Of a stretch of DNA of 60,596 nt, positions 11,766 to 24,438 are shown one piece after another. The translations under genes and the position numbers were made by a program. Origin of the DNA: Mesotaenium endlicherianum (taxonomy: Eukaryota > Streptophyta > Zygnematophyceae > Zygnematales > Mesotaeniaceae). Position 1 is the first letter of the stretch, and the number at the start of each line of letters is the position of its first letter. The DNA is taken from NCBI GenBank assembly GCA_009602735.1, contig WELA01006056.1, positions 65,759 to 126,354 on the forward strand, written 5' to 3'. The notes below the pieces were generated by a model. That model ran no database searches, had not been told where the DNA came from, and saw only the letters and a program-made list of their open reading frames with translations.

Positions 11766-12265
11766 TGTAGTGAGCTGAGGTATGATATATTAGTTTGCAT
11801 ATATTTTAATACTTTTGAATATATTTGGAGGAGTATTGTGTGGAGTGAAGTGTGAATAGATATTCTAGTGACTTGGTTCATGTCCTTTGAATCTTCTAAG
11901 GCATTTTCGAAGTTTGAGGAAGGACCTAGAAGAACTCCATGTGGCAAAAGTCAAATGGGCCATTTTTAGGTCAAAAGGACATGTGTACAATGTTCTAGAA
12001 AGAGATGGCAAGTTTTGGGAAGTGTTGGGTGGCAACACATCAACCTGCACTTTCCTAAAAATTACTTATGTAGCAAGTATATAAACAAGAGCTAGAACAT
12101 CGAAAGACATTCGAGAATCACTCTTATACATGCCAAATTCCACAAATATAACTTTCAAGAAGTCATCTCTTTTTCAAGAAGCTACCACTTGTGTTCAAAG
12201 ATCCTTGTCTTGAATAGATATAGTATTCTATTTGACTAAGTACTTTATCTATCTGTTTCACTACA
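11766..12265 (+). repeat. 3' LTR of chromovirus B1, preceded by polypurine tract
   Basis: 500 bp. It is immediately preceded by a G-run polypurine tract (CGGGGGGGTGA, about 11755-11765) and followed by the TSD AGAAT. The interval 11018-11754 between the pol stop and this tract holds no recognisable gene. Confidence 0.93.
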
Positions 12266-12270
12266 AGAAT

Positions 12271-13667
12271 GTACAAACAAGAGGAAAGAATACCAAATTG
12301 AACGGGCGCGAACTTTTGCAACGAGTTGTGAAGCTTGCAAAAATCTTGGAGGTTTGAAAGGAGGACCAAAAGGTGCTCAAATGTGGTGAGTTCAAATTGG
12401 TGTCATGATACACGTGTGTGAACCATCAACCTAGGAAGACCGACTTTGCATCGATTTTACGCATCCATATGTTGACCTTTTCTAAATTTCCAAGTCACCA
12501 AAGTGTGGCGCGTCGAAGCATCTTCTAAATGGCACTGGATTTGCGTCGTTTGGTCAAGTATCGAGCGAGATAGGCGCGATCTAGTTCGCACCCTCTCGAT
12601 CTCTAACGGAATCACACCAAAAACTCAATGTGCCCAAATGTGACATTGTTGACTATTTCGTGACCACAAGGACCCCTAGCTATGTGCGCACAAATCCGCG
12701 AGCCCCTTGAACTTCATAAGTCTTGTATTTCCATAGTATAAGTGCATCATTGAGGCTATAACTTGGAGACTACATCACCTACTCCTAGAGGAAGCTTCCT
12801 CAAGTTCCAAGTTCACTTTTGAGGCGCTATCTAAGTAGAATCACCCAAGGTAAGCTCCACCAATGAGAGACATATAGCATATTCTACGCGCTTAGCTTTG
12901 ATTGGTTTGAGTCATGCTTCGCCTATAGGAGTGCTAGTACATGCCTTGTACACATTAGTGGACATAGGAGAGCCTCCAAGAGTGACTACGTGCATTGGAT
13001 CCGCCGCATGCGACGTCGGGTTTCCAGGAGTATAAGTACTATAAATGTCCCTAGAGAGCCATCTTTTTAGAAGACCCATTATGCCAATTGTAAGTCACAA
13101 AGTTATCAGTAAAGCTTACCCTCTTACCTCTTGTATTTTCAGGATCACTTAGTCTCTCTCTTGTGAAGAGCAAGCCCTCCTGGCTTCCAATCACTGGAAG
13201 AACTTCACTAGTGGTGAGCAAAGTCACAGCTTAACATCTCTGCCTTAGGACTACTCTTGAAAATCATGATAGGCTTCCAGTGATCGTTTGGAGCAGAGTT
13301 CATTAATTGTTTTCCTACAAGATTACAATTTTGAGTTGCTCACTCTGGAGAGTGCACACTCCTTAATATAACATTTGACATTTGACTCTTTTTGTGTTAT
13401 AAAACCACATGTATTATAAATTTCATTGCAACAAAGCCTGCTAGCTTATTATGCATTGCTTGTGTCAATGATACGCACTCAATCTCCAAATGCACGACAT
13501 TGGACACTACTTTTGCATTCAAAAAAGGTTGTCAAATGAAATACGTGTGAAAAATGACTATTGGCACGACTTATACAGTGAAAAATTGGAAGTGCTCGAC
13601 AGCACTCGCAGTTCTAAGGAATGTCAGAGTAGGCAGTGAGAAAGCAGCAAAAGAGGTTCGAGAAAAA
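12271..13667. other. Uncharacterised AT-rich interval
   Basis: No gene, RNA or known repeat is recognised. It contains no long open frame. It may be intergenic host DNA or the eroded remainder of retroelement D. Confidence 0.4.
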
Positions 13668-14000
13668 AAGGTAGTATTTCTGCCCAAATTGGTAGAATAT
13701 ATATATGTATCTCCAGCTTGAGCCAATCGATGTTGAATCTGGTCTTTCGGCATCAATCGATGGTAAATATGTAACTATCCCTATTATCTGCTTTCTTTCA
13801 AGTTTTGTCCACGTGTGTGACGCAATGGGCTCCAATTCCCACAACTTGACGATCTGACACAGATGGACACAGAGCGCTGCAGAGCGCCGTCTCTCCTAAG
13901 CTACCCTCCGTGATCGTCTTTGGTGGCTATCGATATCGACAATGACTACAGTGTTTATAACCATCTTTGACGAAGAGTTTTTGGACATTTCGGTGTCTGC
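13668..14000 (-). pseudogene. Possible downstream part of retroelement D and dispersed repeat copy 2
   Basis: Reading on the minus strand from the edge of A1, the frame opens with ADTEMSKNSS and, after one TAG, runs into the repeat shared with 5655-5780. The frame is in register with retroelement D gag, which stops at 35286 on the other side of A1. That suggests A1 inserted into D. No protease or RT motif is visible, so the assignment rests on frame continuity alone. Confidence 0.35.
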
Positions 14001-14716
14001 TGTAATAAATCAGTACATTACTTGATATAATATTCGTTTTAGTATGATAATTAAATAAGTTCAGCCTGCTGAACTCTAGTTAATATTTAGTCTGTTGGAC
14101 TTTATAAAATCATCAATTTAATGACTCAGCCGGGAGCAGCAGGCTGAAGTCAACTTAGGTCAGCTTGCTGACACATTCTTTGACAGCCAGCTGACTTCCG
14201 TCCTCGGTAGCGGCAAATTGCCTAGATATGCATCTAAGTGTGATGTGCTAGATGAATGGCTAGATGACATCCTTAGGACGGATGGCGATTTGGGATGATG
14301 GGAGACAATGGTGGATTTGGTTAACTGAGGTTTGACCAACGTGGCAAAAACCCGGGTAGGCGGTGCCATCGCACTTGCCGTTGAACAGTAAACTCAATCC
14401 ATGTACATATGCTAGGATTGCTTTTGAGTTTGGATTCGGCAAACGAGGCCAAATCTCTTGTACAGCTTACTGAGAGAGATCTGAATCCAAGGCAAGAAGC
14501 CATTGATGCGCACTGTCATATATCCTTGCTTATGCATGAGTTTACTGTTTGCATTATTGATGCTAGTTTACTTGCATTTGACTTTTGAGTATTATCCACT
14601 GCGTGTGTTGTCTTTTGCTGTTTAATCAATTAACAAAAAATACCATAAAGATTACTTGCTAATATAAAGATCTTCATTAATTGTTAATTGCCTATTTGGT
14701 AAGTCGATTCATTTCA
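14001..14716 (+). repeat. 5' LTR of chromovirus A1
   Basis: 716 bp, TGTAATAAATCAG ... GATTCATTTCA. Same family as the LTRs at 9149, 34568, 47134 and 55237. It is followed at 14718-14729 by the mutated primer-binding site TAGTATCGGAGC. Confidence 0.92.
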
Positions 14717-14750
14717 GTAGTATCGGAGCAGTTATCCCAGCTTTCTTTGT

Positions 14751-16233
14751 ATGGTAAGGACAAGGTCTCAAACTAGCAACTCCCAAAACCTGGAGAACCA
14801 GGATAACGAGAATGTCAAAAACCAGGCTGAAAGCCATGTAGCGGGAACCCGTACCTATTCTGAAGCAATGGCAGATATTGCAGTTAGAGAGGTTGCAAAC
14901 GAGGCACCTGCTATTGCTGCAGTTGCAGCACAGCAGGCTGAGGAGGAGAGAGTCAGATTAGAAGCCGAACGATTAGCAAAAGCTGCTAAAGATACAGAAA
15001 GGAAGGAGAGACAACCAGCGGACGAGCGCACTGTCGGACAACTTATGGCAGCAAAGGCCAATGTTCTGAACCCACCTCCTGATGTACAACTCAATGTGCC
15101 TCTAGGTCAAATTTGTGACCAGCTGAATACGGCAGGAATTGCTGCTGCAGGAGCGAGAGGGACTGTTGAGGACACTACTCAACTAGTGGATGCCACTGCT
15201 GCTGCTGCATTTGCTAGGCCCCCACCTCAGAGTGTAGATTTGAGAGCATTATTTGTGCAAATGGAGTTGCAAATGGCGAGCATGTATCAGTCCCAACAGG
15301 AGGACAAAAGAATCATAATGTCTTTACTGCGGGACAGAGACCTACTGGGTTCTCAAACCACGGGTGGTGGTGATAGAGGGCCAAGTAAGCCTACGCCGAA
15401 ACCTCCGTCGGACTATGATCCTGAGGCAAACAAATGGCAAAAAGTATTACCTGATCAAGTTTCTCGCTGATGTTGAGCAGTGGCTGGAGAACTACCCAGA
15501 ACTGCAAGATTACGAGAAGGTCAGGCACACTGGTGCGCGACTGAAAAGCAGTGCCGCAGACTGGTGGCTATACTGGAAAGGAGAGCGTAAGGCTCAGCAA
15601 CTCGGTGACCCTACAAGGGTAGAGTTTGTGGAAAAGTTGCATGAGAAGTTTGATGTTATCAGCCAGCAGGAGAAAGCTATCTATGCGATGATCTTCCTGA
15701 CACTGAAGCAGACCACTTCAGTTGCTGAGTTTGCTCAAAAGTTCCAGGAGAACATGATGAAACAGCCAAACTTGCCAGAACGGTATAGGACAGCATACTT
15801 CAAGTATGGCTTGCAATCTGAAGTCTCTGGTCATTTTGCTGATAAGAAGTATGAGAAACTGGCTGACTTGATCCACGACGCTGATGCCTGGGATCAGCAG
15901 TATTTCAATCACAAGCGCCAGAGTAATGCTTTGGTGTCTAAGATTGTCAAAAAGCCCCATGGTTCCTACAATGCAATTGAAGGAGACCAGACTGAGGATG
16001 ATCAAGGTGATGAGTACGAGTATAAGTATAATGCTCAACAGTCTAGAGGGAGAGGTGGTTACTCTCGAGGTGGCTATGGAAGAGGTGGTGGTAGGACTAA
16101 GCCGAGACCAGCCTCAGCAAAGTTTGTTTGCTTCCATTGCCAGCAATTGGGCCACTTCAGAGAGCAGTGTCTGGTTAAGCACCTTCCAAAGGTCAAGAGA
16201 AAGAACCATCCTTTAAGAGACAGCAACAGTTAG
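14751..16233 (+). pseudogene. gag of chromovirus A1 (frameshifted)
   Basis: ATG at 14751 (MVRTRSQTSN) opens an Ala/Glu-rich, probably coiled-coil N-terminal region. The frame shifts near 15430 relative to A2 because of small indels. Frame 2 carries the Gag core (YLIKFLADVEQWLENY, WWLYWKGERKA), an RGG-rich basic box near 16040-16100 and a CCHC zinc knuckle (CFHCQQLGHFREQC) near 16130-16170. The gag/pol slippery heptamer of A2 is changed here (TTA AGA instead of TTA AAA), and gag ends at TAG 16231-16233. Confidence 0.82.
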
Positions 16234-16781
16234 TAATCCGGTCTACTGACTGTGAGGATGTTAGAGATAGTGAGTCGTCACTAGCTGCCCTCGTAGCAGG
16301 TATTATGGGTCCTGCTGAACTGGATTCACTATGCATGCTTGACAACCAGATAAAGGAGACCATCAGCAATATGGAGAGAGATACATCCAGAGAGTGCACA
16401 CTCTAGATGATCTTGTTCCACCTGATGTCCAACATTTCTTTGCTAAGTCAGGAGAACAAAGCGAAAGTCATGAAAAGACAATCCCCCCTAACCTACAGCA
16501 TTGCATTGCATGATTGCAGGTAGGAAGGTGAGGGCATTTGTTGACGGAGGGGCGTCACATACTTTTATCCATAAGGACTTAGTTAAGCGGCTAAGGCTGC
16601 CTACTGTCACCCAAGGGGATAGAAAAATATTCTTTAGAGATGCCTCAAGTATCCCAGGAGGAATTATAACCAACCCTATTGAGGTCCAATTAGGTTCCGG
16701 CATTGCAGTTCTAACTGAAACGCTTATTGTTGAGGTACTCAACATTGGCTTTTAATCATCTCGTGCTAGACAGGTCCTGGC
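16234..16781 (+). pseudogene. pol of A1, part 1: protease
   Basis: An aspartic protease domain with [10 protein letters not shown] (near 16540-16570) is closely similar to A2. The frame is closed by TAA at 16753-16755, where A2 has a Tyr codon. The coding sequence stops at 16781, where the LARD is inserted, and resumes at 22796. Confidence 0.85.
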
Positions 16782-19700
16782 TGAAATGAATTGTGCTTAT
16801 TCAAGATTAATATATTACATTTAAATACATAGGATCAGAGATAGGTGGAAGCGTGTGAAATCTGGGAGCGATCTTTGCCCTTAAATTGAATTCCGTTTAC
16901 TCATCTATAACCCTTGACTCACTTACCGTAGTGTGCCATAGCTGCACACTAATACAAGGCACGAGAAAGACGCGAGCTTGAGGACTAGAGCTTCTCATTT
17001 AGAAACTCATGGCCTCTTGCCTACCAGGCACACAAGCATGTATAAGCACATAAACAACATCAGGGGACTGAATAGCAAAGGCGCTCTCATTCAGATGACC
17101 ATAAAGTAGCTAAAACACATCCCACCGACTTAGGTGCAAAACCTTGGAATCTGTCCGCTATGTGACCCCAAAATGTCAGAGGGCATAATTTTGTCAATGC
17201 TACTTGAAAGTGAGCAAACTTAATGGCAACAGATGCATCTTGACAAGACCTTTCCGAAAAGTCCTAGTTCGCTCCATTTGGAGCGCAGACAAAGCAGCCA
17301 TGTCAATTTCTGTGAAGGCTGGTCATTAGAACGAACCCAAAAGTGCACATACGACTTGCAAGTAGAAATCCCACTATAAAGCCTACTGTCCAGAATGAGG
17401 GACCACGAGATCCCAGCCTGCTATGTACCTAGTGACCACCTGGTTGACCACGGCGCAAGGTGCGCCGTTTCGTGGAAACCCGTTAAGTTGGGACCCACGG
17501 ATCGAGGTATAACGACCATATTAATCGATCGGTTGACTGAAGTCTTGACTGTTCAGTTGACTGACAACGGCTCCGCCTACCCAAGAGTTAACCACACTAG
17601 TAGGACATCGGTTTACTGAATCCCATTCGACTTCCTGACTTTCAGTATACTACGGTCACACGTGCCAATCTACAAATAATAATCTCCATTAATATATCTA
17701 TCCTTAGCGTACTGAAGCTAAGTATACTAACTAATTATCAAGCGAGCTTACCATACGTCTAACCTACTGATATGATATCCTACATATAACTGATACATAA
17801 ATCTCAGCAAACTATACTATGATACAAAAGTCATCCTGCTGACCTTTTTGACAAAGGAAGTAAATTCGCATTTTATCGACATACATTCATTTAGATGAAC
17901 TCGCAAATGTGAGTATATTGACATAATACTTATTTAGTGTGGTATTTATATATGCAATTTATTAAATAAATCATGAACTGATTCATTACAATCTCTCTAA
18001 CTTAAATTGTTGTCGCCTCGACAACAGTCAGCATACAATTTTATTTAATACACTTCAGTCAACTTGGTGAAGCAAAGCAAGCGAATCAAACATGAGCGTG
18101 AATTATGCACCTACCATATGCAAGTGAAACTAATCACAACAAACTGTCATGTAAGCAACCATCTGATTTCACCATCAATAACCGAAGACATGCAGAAACA
18201 TACCCATACTCACAAGTGTCCTTCCAGTTGAAAGACACAAAGAGCATCTCACACCATGCAAACCACACTCAAGTAAAAAAGCCTCCTTTCGAGGTCAAAC
18301 AATGAAAGAATGTTATTAAGGCTCAACCTACTGAACTAAGCATTTTCTCCTTCTCTTGGTCTTCAACTCTTGCCGTGCTCACACCTTGAAAGCTCCTCAC
18401 AAGCAAATTCTTGTGACTTAGGTACCTGCTCAAAATTCAGCGTACTGAAGGACAAGGGAGACCAACTGGTTTGATGGCATTGAATGCCCTTACAAAATGA
18501 GTAGCATCAGGTTAATGAGCCCAATAAAATTTTAAATTTTAACCACAAATTCATAACACACTAAGTTCAAAGAAACATATGATTTTGAGCAATATGTTGG
18601 TCACCTCAAGCAGTTCCCTGATGTGCCATGCATCATTGCTACCCAATCCCAACTTATGGCAACATGCTTACTCAGTTAGTACGTACACTTGCTCCAACAG
18701 TGTACTGCAACTCACGATTTACACCAATCAGTCACTGATGCTCCTGATGTTAACGCAGTACATACATAAGATGTGGCAGTGTATGACTCAGTTAGTACAT
18801 ACACTTGCTGCAGAGTGTGTGGGTAAGCCCAGCTTACTGAATACTCCTAATACACATCCCATCTCCCTCTCCCCAACTTAAATAGCTGTCGACCCGACAG
18901 CTCTAACCACATAAGCACACCAAGAAGTGCCTACAACTTTGCATCATACAAACCACATAGAGTGATCGTCACAGAGGATTGCGGCGGTACAAGTGGGGGG
19001 AGAAGAAGAAACAAAAGGAAAAGCAAGAGAGGACACAAAGTGCGAACACCGAAGTAAGCAAGAAAGAAAGTCCTCCTCACCCAAAAAAAAGTATTATATT
19101 TTCCAGGACTAGAGCAATGTCCATAGTGGCATAGTGAGGAGGGTACTGCAAGTCAGACCCTCTCACCATAAAGCTCTATCCATGAAGAACCCAAACGCCA
19201 GCCTATTACATCTCTCCATTTAAGAGTGTAGATAGCTTGCTATGAGATAAGGACAACCGGCCCTATTAGCAGGTTTATCCATACCAAAGAGTAGCTCAGT
19301 TAGCTGAGTCTACCAACGCATACATACAATGACTCATACTGGTCATTCCTAGCGAGACATACACCAAAATGACAACCACTTAATGGTGAGAGTCAACAAT
19401 CAAAGACAAAAAAGGGACCAGAAACAACTAACTGTATCATATTTCTGATGTTTCAAGAAACTCCCTCCTTCAGGCCAAACTGCCTGAAGTTGCCCAAAGG
19501 ACAGGTGGGGAAGCGTCACGTGGCAGCGTCCAGCATGCCAACTCCTTGGTCTCTCTCCGACCTGTGTGTCACCATCGCTTCACACTCTGCTTGCTGGTCT
19601 CAGTCTGTTGAACAGACAACAAACAAGTGTGTAAGTTGCCTTCAATGAGCTTAAGCTACGCGTGGCAAACACCACACCCTAGCTGCATCAGTCTACTCAA

Positions 19701-22700
19701 GATCTGCCACATAGTTCCCGGGATGGTAAGGCAAGCATTGGGATCACAAAGACTCAACCAATGACCATGGGCAAACGCAGTATAGCTCAAAATTGAGTTC
19801 CTCTCTAAAGGCACATACATAGCACCTATTGTAATTGCAGCAAGCACCTAGCAAGCCAATGACAACAGCGGGCATAAATCCCTGGTAAGACTTTCGCACT
19901 GTAAACCCAAGCTAGCAAGAAGAATGTTTGTGCATCAAACTGAACAAGATCATTCAAGCCATGCATTGCAAGAACGTCCATATTGTCGATGGTCTCTTGT
20001 GTCTTCACTTAGATGTGCATAGTGAATCTATTACGGCAAGGCCCATTTTACACCTGCTCTACGGTGTGCAAACGGCAATCCACTACCTTTAGAACCCGGG
20101 ATGCAGATTCCATGCACCTGACGCATATTCAAATGCATCTTGCATGCTACCTAGCATGCGAGCTCAATTGGCTGCGAGGCCTGCAGAAACTTAGCACACT
20201 GCTAATATGCCCAGATCGTCCATATGACGAAGACACAAACCTCCTTACACTTGACCAAGTGTATAAGTGGCATCCAAAAACAAATAGTCAACTGGAGACA
20301 AGTAGTCAAACCCCCTCTAGTATCCACGTAGACTTTCCATACGTCAGTCAACACACCGTACAGACCTAAGTCTCCATATGCTGATCTATCTGCTATCGTG
20401 TTATCCGAGGAGCCACAATCCCACAGTAAGACATGTCACGCACCAAGCTTGGCAACTATAAGAGCTCGTTCAGCTCAAGCACTCAAAGTACTCATTAATC
20501 GCGGCTGCTCTCGGACACTTAACCCTTAATTAGTCATGCAAACTAAAGAGAGTTAGAGGAAAGCCTTGCGTCCATGAACCCAAGCCCTCAATCCCTTTAA
20601 CCACATTAGGGCAAATAATCTAGCAGACTGACTTAACCTAAGTCAGCTATCACATAAGACCCGCATCCAAAAACCTCCGCACACTGACTAGACTTATCTT
20701 AAGCTTAAACCCCAAGCTCCTACGATCCCATCAAGTACCACAAAAGCACCGTCTCACACATAGCACTCAAGCACAAGACACATACCCTAAACCTTCCAGC
20801 ACACGTCAATGTGGCAAACGAGAGGAGCACACAATGTCACAGTAATGGTTGGGAATAGAGGGTATCTGTAGGATGCCATTGTTGCTGCCGAAGCCTCTTC
20901 TCATAGAAGTTGCAGCATGCTGAAGCTTGTGGACGACGTAGTGCACTTGGACCGTGGCAACGATAACCTGTCGTAATCCATACTTGAAAATTTAAGTTAG
21001 TAAATCATGTGTGCACGCACTGTCTCAATTGCTCAACACATGCAGCCATACCCAAGCTCCCTCAACCTGGCTACCACACATATAATGAGAGACGTACGTT
21101 TCTTGCAAAGCAACAAGCTTAACCTCGAAGGGATAGCACAACAGACTAACAAGTCCTCTAGCACCGCTGGAGTGCACACCCCTCTCTATACTAGCCGTGG
21201 ATTGCATATAACAACACACAACGACTATGATCAAGTGTGGTAAATGAGTCATATCCAGCTTGTTATGATGCAGCTCCCTTGAGGCTACCCTTGATGCTTG
21301 CAGACACCTCTTCCATCAAGCCTCCACTTTAGGCATCTCGTTGCGTGGGTCTGTACACAAGAGGCTAGGAAAGTCAAGTTAGTATGCCGCATAGTACATT
21401 GAGCCGGGAGACACACTAGGTGCGCAAGTGGAAGGATCTTGGACAGGATGTGCAATGCTCTACATCATACACTTTCCAAGCTCCACCTGGACTCATCATA
21501 CCACACAAGTAAGCCTCACACACTTACCTCATGAGACAAAGAAGACAAGCACGGACATTCAGGAAAGGACTTTGCTCCGATACCACTAAAATGAATCTTG
21601 CTTATTCAAGATTAACATATTTCATTTAAATACATAAGATCAGAGATAGGTGGAAGCGTGTGAAATTAGGGAGCGATCTTTGCCCTTCAAATGAATTCCG
21701 ATTACTCATCTATAACCCTTGACTCACTTACCGTAGTGTGCCATAGTTGCACACTAATACAGGGCACGAGAAAGAGGCGAGCTTGAGGACTAGAGCTTCT
21801 CATTTAAAAACTCATGGCCTCTTGCCTACCAGACATACAAGCATGTATAAGCACATAAACAACAGCAGGGGACTGAATAGCAAAGGCGCTCTCATTCAGA
21901 TGACCATAAAGTAGCTAAAACACATCCCACCGACTTAGGTGCAAAACCTTGGAATCTGTTCGCTGTGTGACCCCAAAATGTCAGAGGGCATAATTTTGTC
22001 AATGCTACTTGAAAGTGAGCAAACTTAATGGCAACAAATGCATCTTGACAAGACCTTTCCAAAAAGTCCTAGTTCGCTCCATTTGGAGCGCAGACGAAGC
22101 AGCCATGTCAATTTCTGTGAAGGCTGGTCATTAGAACGAACCCAAAAGTGCACATACGACTTGCAAGTAGAAATCCCACTGTAAAGCCTACTGTCCAGAA
22201 TGAGGGACCACGAGATCCCAACCTGCTATGTACCTAGTGACCACCTGGTTGACCACGGCGCAAGGTGCGCCGTTTCGTGGGAAACCCGTTAAGTTGGGAC
22301 CCACGGATCTAGGTATAACGACCATATTAATTGGTCCGTTGACTGAAGTCCTAACTGTTCAGTTGACTGACGACAGCTCCGCCTAGCCCAGAGTTAACCA
22401 CACTGGTAGGACATCAGTGTACCGAATCTCAGTCAACTTCCCGACTTTCAGTATACTAACGGTCACATGTGCCAATGTACAAATAATAATTTGAATGAAT
22501 GTATCTATCCTCAGCGTACTGAAGCCAAGTACACTGACTGATATCAAGCGAGCTTACCATATGTCAATCTACTGATATTATATCCTATATATAACTGAGA
22601 CATAAATCTCAGCAAACTATAGTATGATACAAAAGTCATCCTGCTGACCTTTTTGACAAAGTAAGTAAACTCGCATTATATCGACATACATTCATTTAGA

Positions 22701-22795
22701 TGAACTCGCAAATGCGAGTATATTGACATACAACTTTTTTAGTGTGGTATTTATATATGTAATTTATTAGATAAATAATGAACTGATTCATTACA
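16782..22795 (-). mobile_element. Non-autonomous LARD-like LTR element (family C)
   Basis: Two 1209-bp LTRs (16782-17990 and 21587-22795) enclose about 3.6 kb with no recognisable gag or pol. The exact TSD CTGGC lies at 16777-16781 and 22796-22800. Read on the minus strand, the LTR begins TGTAATGAATCAGT like family A. The PBS TGGTATCGGAGC is at 21585-21574, and a hairpin plus polypurine tract precedes the 3' LTR. Part of the LTR core (17568-17610) matches family A LTR sequence around CCGCCTACCC...GAGTTAACCAC. The first base pair of the 5' LTR end has decayed (TA for CA). It is probably mobilised by family A proteins. Confidence 0.9.
17991..21586 (-). other. Non-coding interior of the LARD
   Basis: Only short open frames are present, with no retrotransposon motifs. 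The hairpin GTTGTCG-CCT-CGACAAC (18009-18025) next to the 3' LTR is the same as in family A. A second hairpin, AGCTGTCG-ACC-CGACAGCT (18884-18902), is followed on the minus strand by a second purine-rich tract, about 0.9 kb upstream of the first. Confidence 0.7.
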
Positions 22796-23925
22796 CTGGC
22801 TTAACAGACATCAAGCTGAAGTGTGTTGGAGCAGAGGTACAGTTAAAGTGAGAGGAGCCAGTGATGGGCAGACTGACTTGTCACCCACCAGTGCTCTTCC
22901 TCTTGTCGTGTGTGGATGGCAAATGAAGGAAAAGAAGAGGCTTCCAGAAGGATGCAAGTTGCTGAATGCAATGGAGTTCGTCAAAGCTGGAACCGGATGG
23001 AAGACATAATGTTCTGTCTGCTGCTAAGAGAGGTACCTCCTCAACCTGAAGAAGTGGTTGAGGAAAAGGTAAGCCCTTCGGAGCACCCTACTGCTGCAAA
23101 AATTGTTGCTCAGTACACGGATGTATTTAATATGCCTCCAGGACTACCCCCTAAGAGGGAAGTAGAGCATAGGATTGATTTATTACCTGGGAGTCAGCCA
23201 GCTTGGCAACGCACTTATGGCTTGTCTTGTGTGAAGAGCGAGGAGTTGGAAACACAGATTGCAGAGCTTGAGGAAAATGGTTATATTTCTCCCAGTAAAT
23301 CACCTTACGGCGCATCCATCCTATTTGTTAAGAAAAAGGATGGCAGTATGCGGATGTGTGTGGATTACAAAGCCCTGAACAGAATTACAGTAAAGAACAA
23401 GTATGCTTTACCCAGAATCGAGGACTTGCTTGATACCCGTCTGGTGCTAAAGTGGTCAGTAAGATAGATCTCAAGAGTGGTTATCATCAAATCAGAATTG
23501 CTGAGGGAGATCAACACAAGATTGCCTTTCGCACACGTTATGGACACTATGAGTTTAACGTGATGCCATTTGGATTGACTAATGCTCTTGCAACCTTTAT
23601 GGGTGCTATGAATGACATTTTCATACCTTACCTGAATAAGTTTGTGCAAGTCTTCCTAGATGATACTTCAATTTTCTTTGATGACGAGGCTCAGCATGCT
23701 GAACACTTAAAGACAGTTATGGACACTCTAAAACGAAATCAATTATATGCAACAATGAGCAAGTGTGATTTCTTAAAGGAAAGTAATGAATTCTTAGGCC
23801 ACGTTGTCAATAAAGAAGGCATCAGTGTGGATCCTAACAAAGTCCAGACTATAAGGGGCTGGTCAGTACCACAGTCTGTCTCTGAAGTTAGATCCTTCCT
23901 TGGGTTGGCTAACTATTACAGGAAA
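22796..23925 (+). pseudogene. pol of A1, part 2: reverse transcriptase
   Basis: Resumes in the protease-RT linker ([12 protein letters not shown] equivalent) and continues through RT motifs [39 protein letters not shown] and the catalytic FLDD (about 23655). Frame changes lie near 22985 and 23440. It stops at 23925, where B2 is inserted between the RT and RNase H domains. Confidence 0.88.
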
Positions 23926-24425
23926 TGTAGTGATTTGAGTTATATATTAGTTTGCGTATATTTTAATGCTTTTGAATATATTTGGAATAGTATTGTGTGG
24001 AGTCAAGTGTGAATAGATACTCTAGTGACTTGGTTCATGTCCTTTGAACCCTCTAAGGCATTTTTGAAGTTAGAGGAAGGACCTAGAAGAACTCCATGTG
24101 GCAAAAGTCAAATGTGCCATTTTTAGGTCAAAAGGACATGTGTACATTATTCTAGAAAGAGGTGGCAAGTTTTGAGATGTGTTGGATGCCAACATATCAA
24201 CATGCACCTTCCTAGAAATTACTTATGTAGCAAGTACATAAATAAGAGCTAGAACATAGAAAGATACTCCATAATCATTCTTGTACTTGCCAGATTCCAG
24301 AGATATAATAACTTTCAAGAAGCCATCTCTCTTTCAAAAAGCTACCACTTGTGTTCAAAGATCCTTGTCTTGAATAGTTAAAGTATTCTATTTTACTAAG
24401 TACTTTATCTATCTGTTTCACTACA
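23926..24425 (+). repeat. 5' LTR of chromovirus B2
   Basis: 500 bp, same family as 6150-6652. The TATA-box region (AAGTACATAAATAAG) is altered compared with the B1 LTR. Confidence 0.92.
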
Positions 24426-24426
24426 G

Positions 24427-24438
24427 TGGTATCAGAGC
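24427..24438 (+). other. Primer-binding site of B2
   Basis: TGGTATCAGAGC is an exact match to the usual plant-type initiator tRNA-Met primer-binding site, one base after the LTR end. Confidence 0.92.

Larger units (their letters stand above)
6150..12265 (+). mobile_element. Ty3/gypsy chromovirus B1, internally deleted, with nested solo LTR
   Basis: Two direct LTRs (6150-6652 and 11766-12265) start TGTAGTG and end CACTACA. They are flanked by an identical 5-bp TSD AGAAT at 6145-6149 and 12266-12270. Order inside is PBS, gag, RT, RNase H, integrase, chromodomain, polypurine tract, which is chromovirus order. About 1.18 kb present in the sister copy B2 (end of gag, protease, start of RT) is missing. 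A family A solo LTR interrupts the integrase. Multiple stops make the copy non-autonomous. Confidence 0.93.

Noticed and set aside
16782-22795. Several open frames of 60-118 codons inside the LARD
   Set aside because: None shows gag, protease, RT or integrase motifs, they lie on both strands, and their composition is like the surrounding non-coding DNA.
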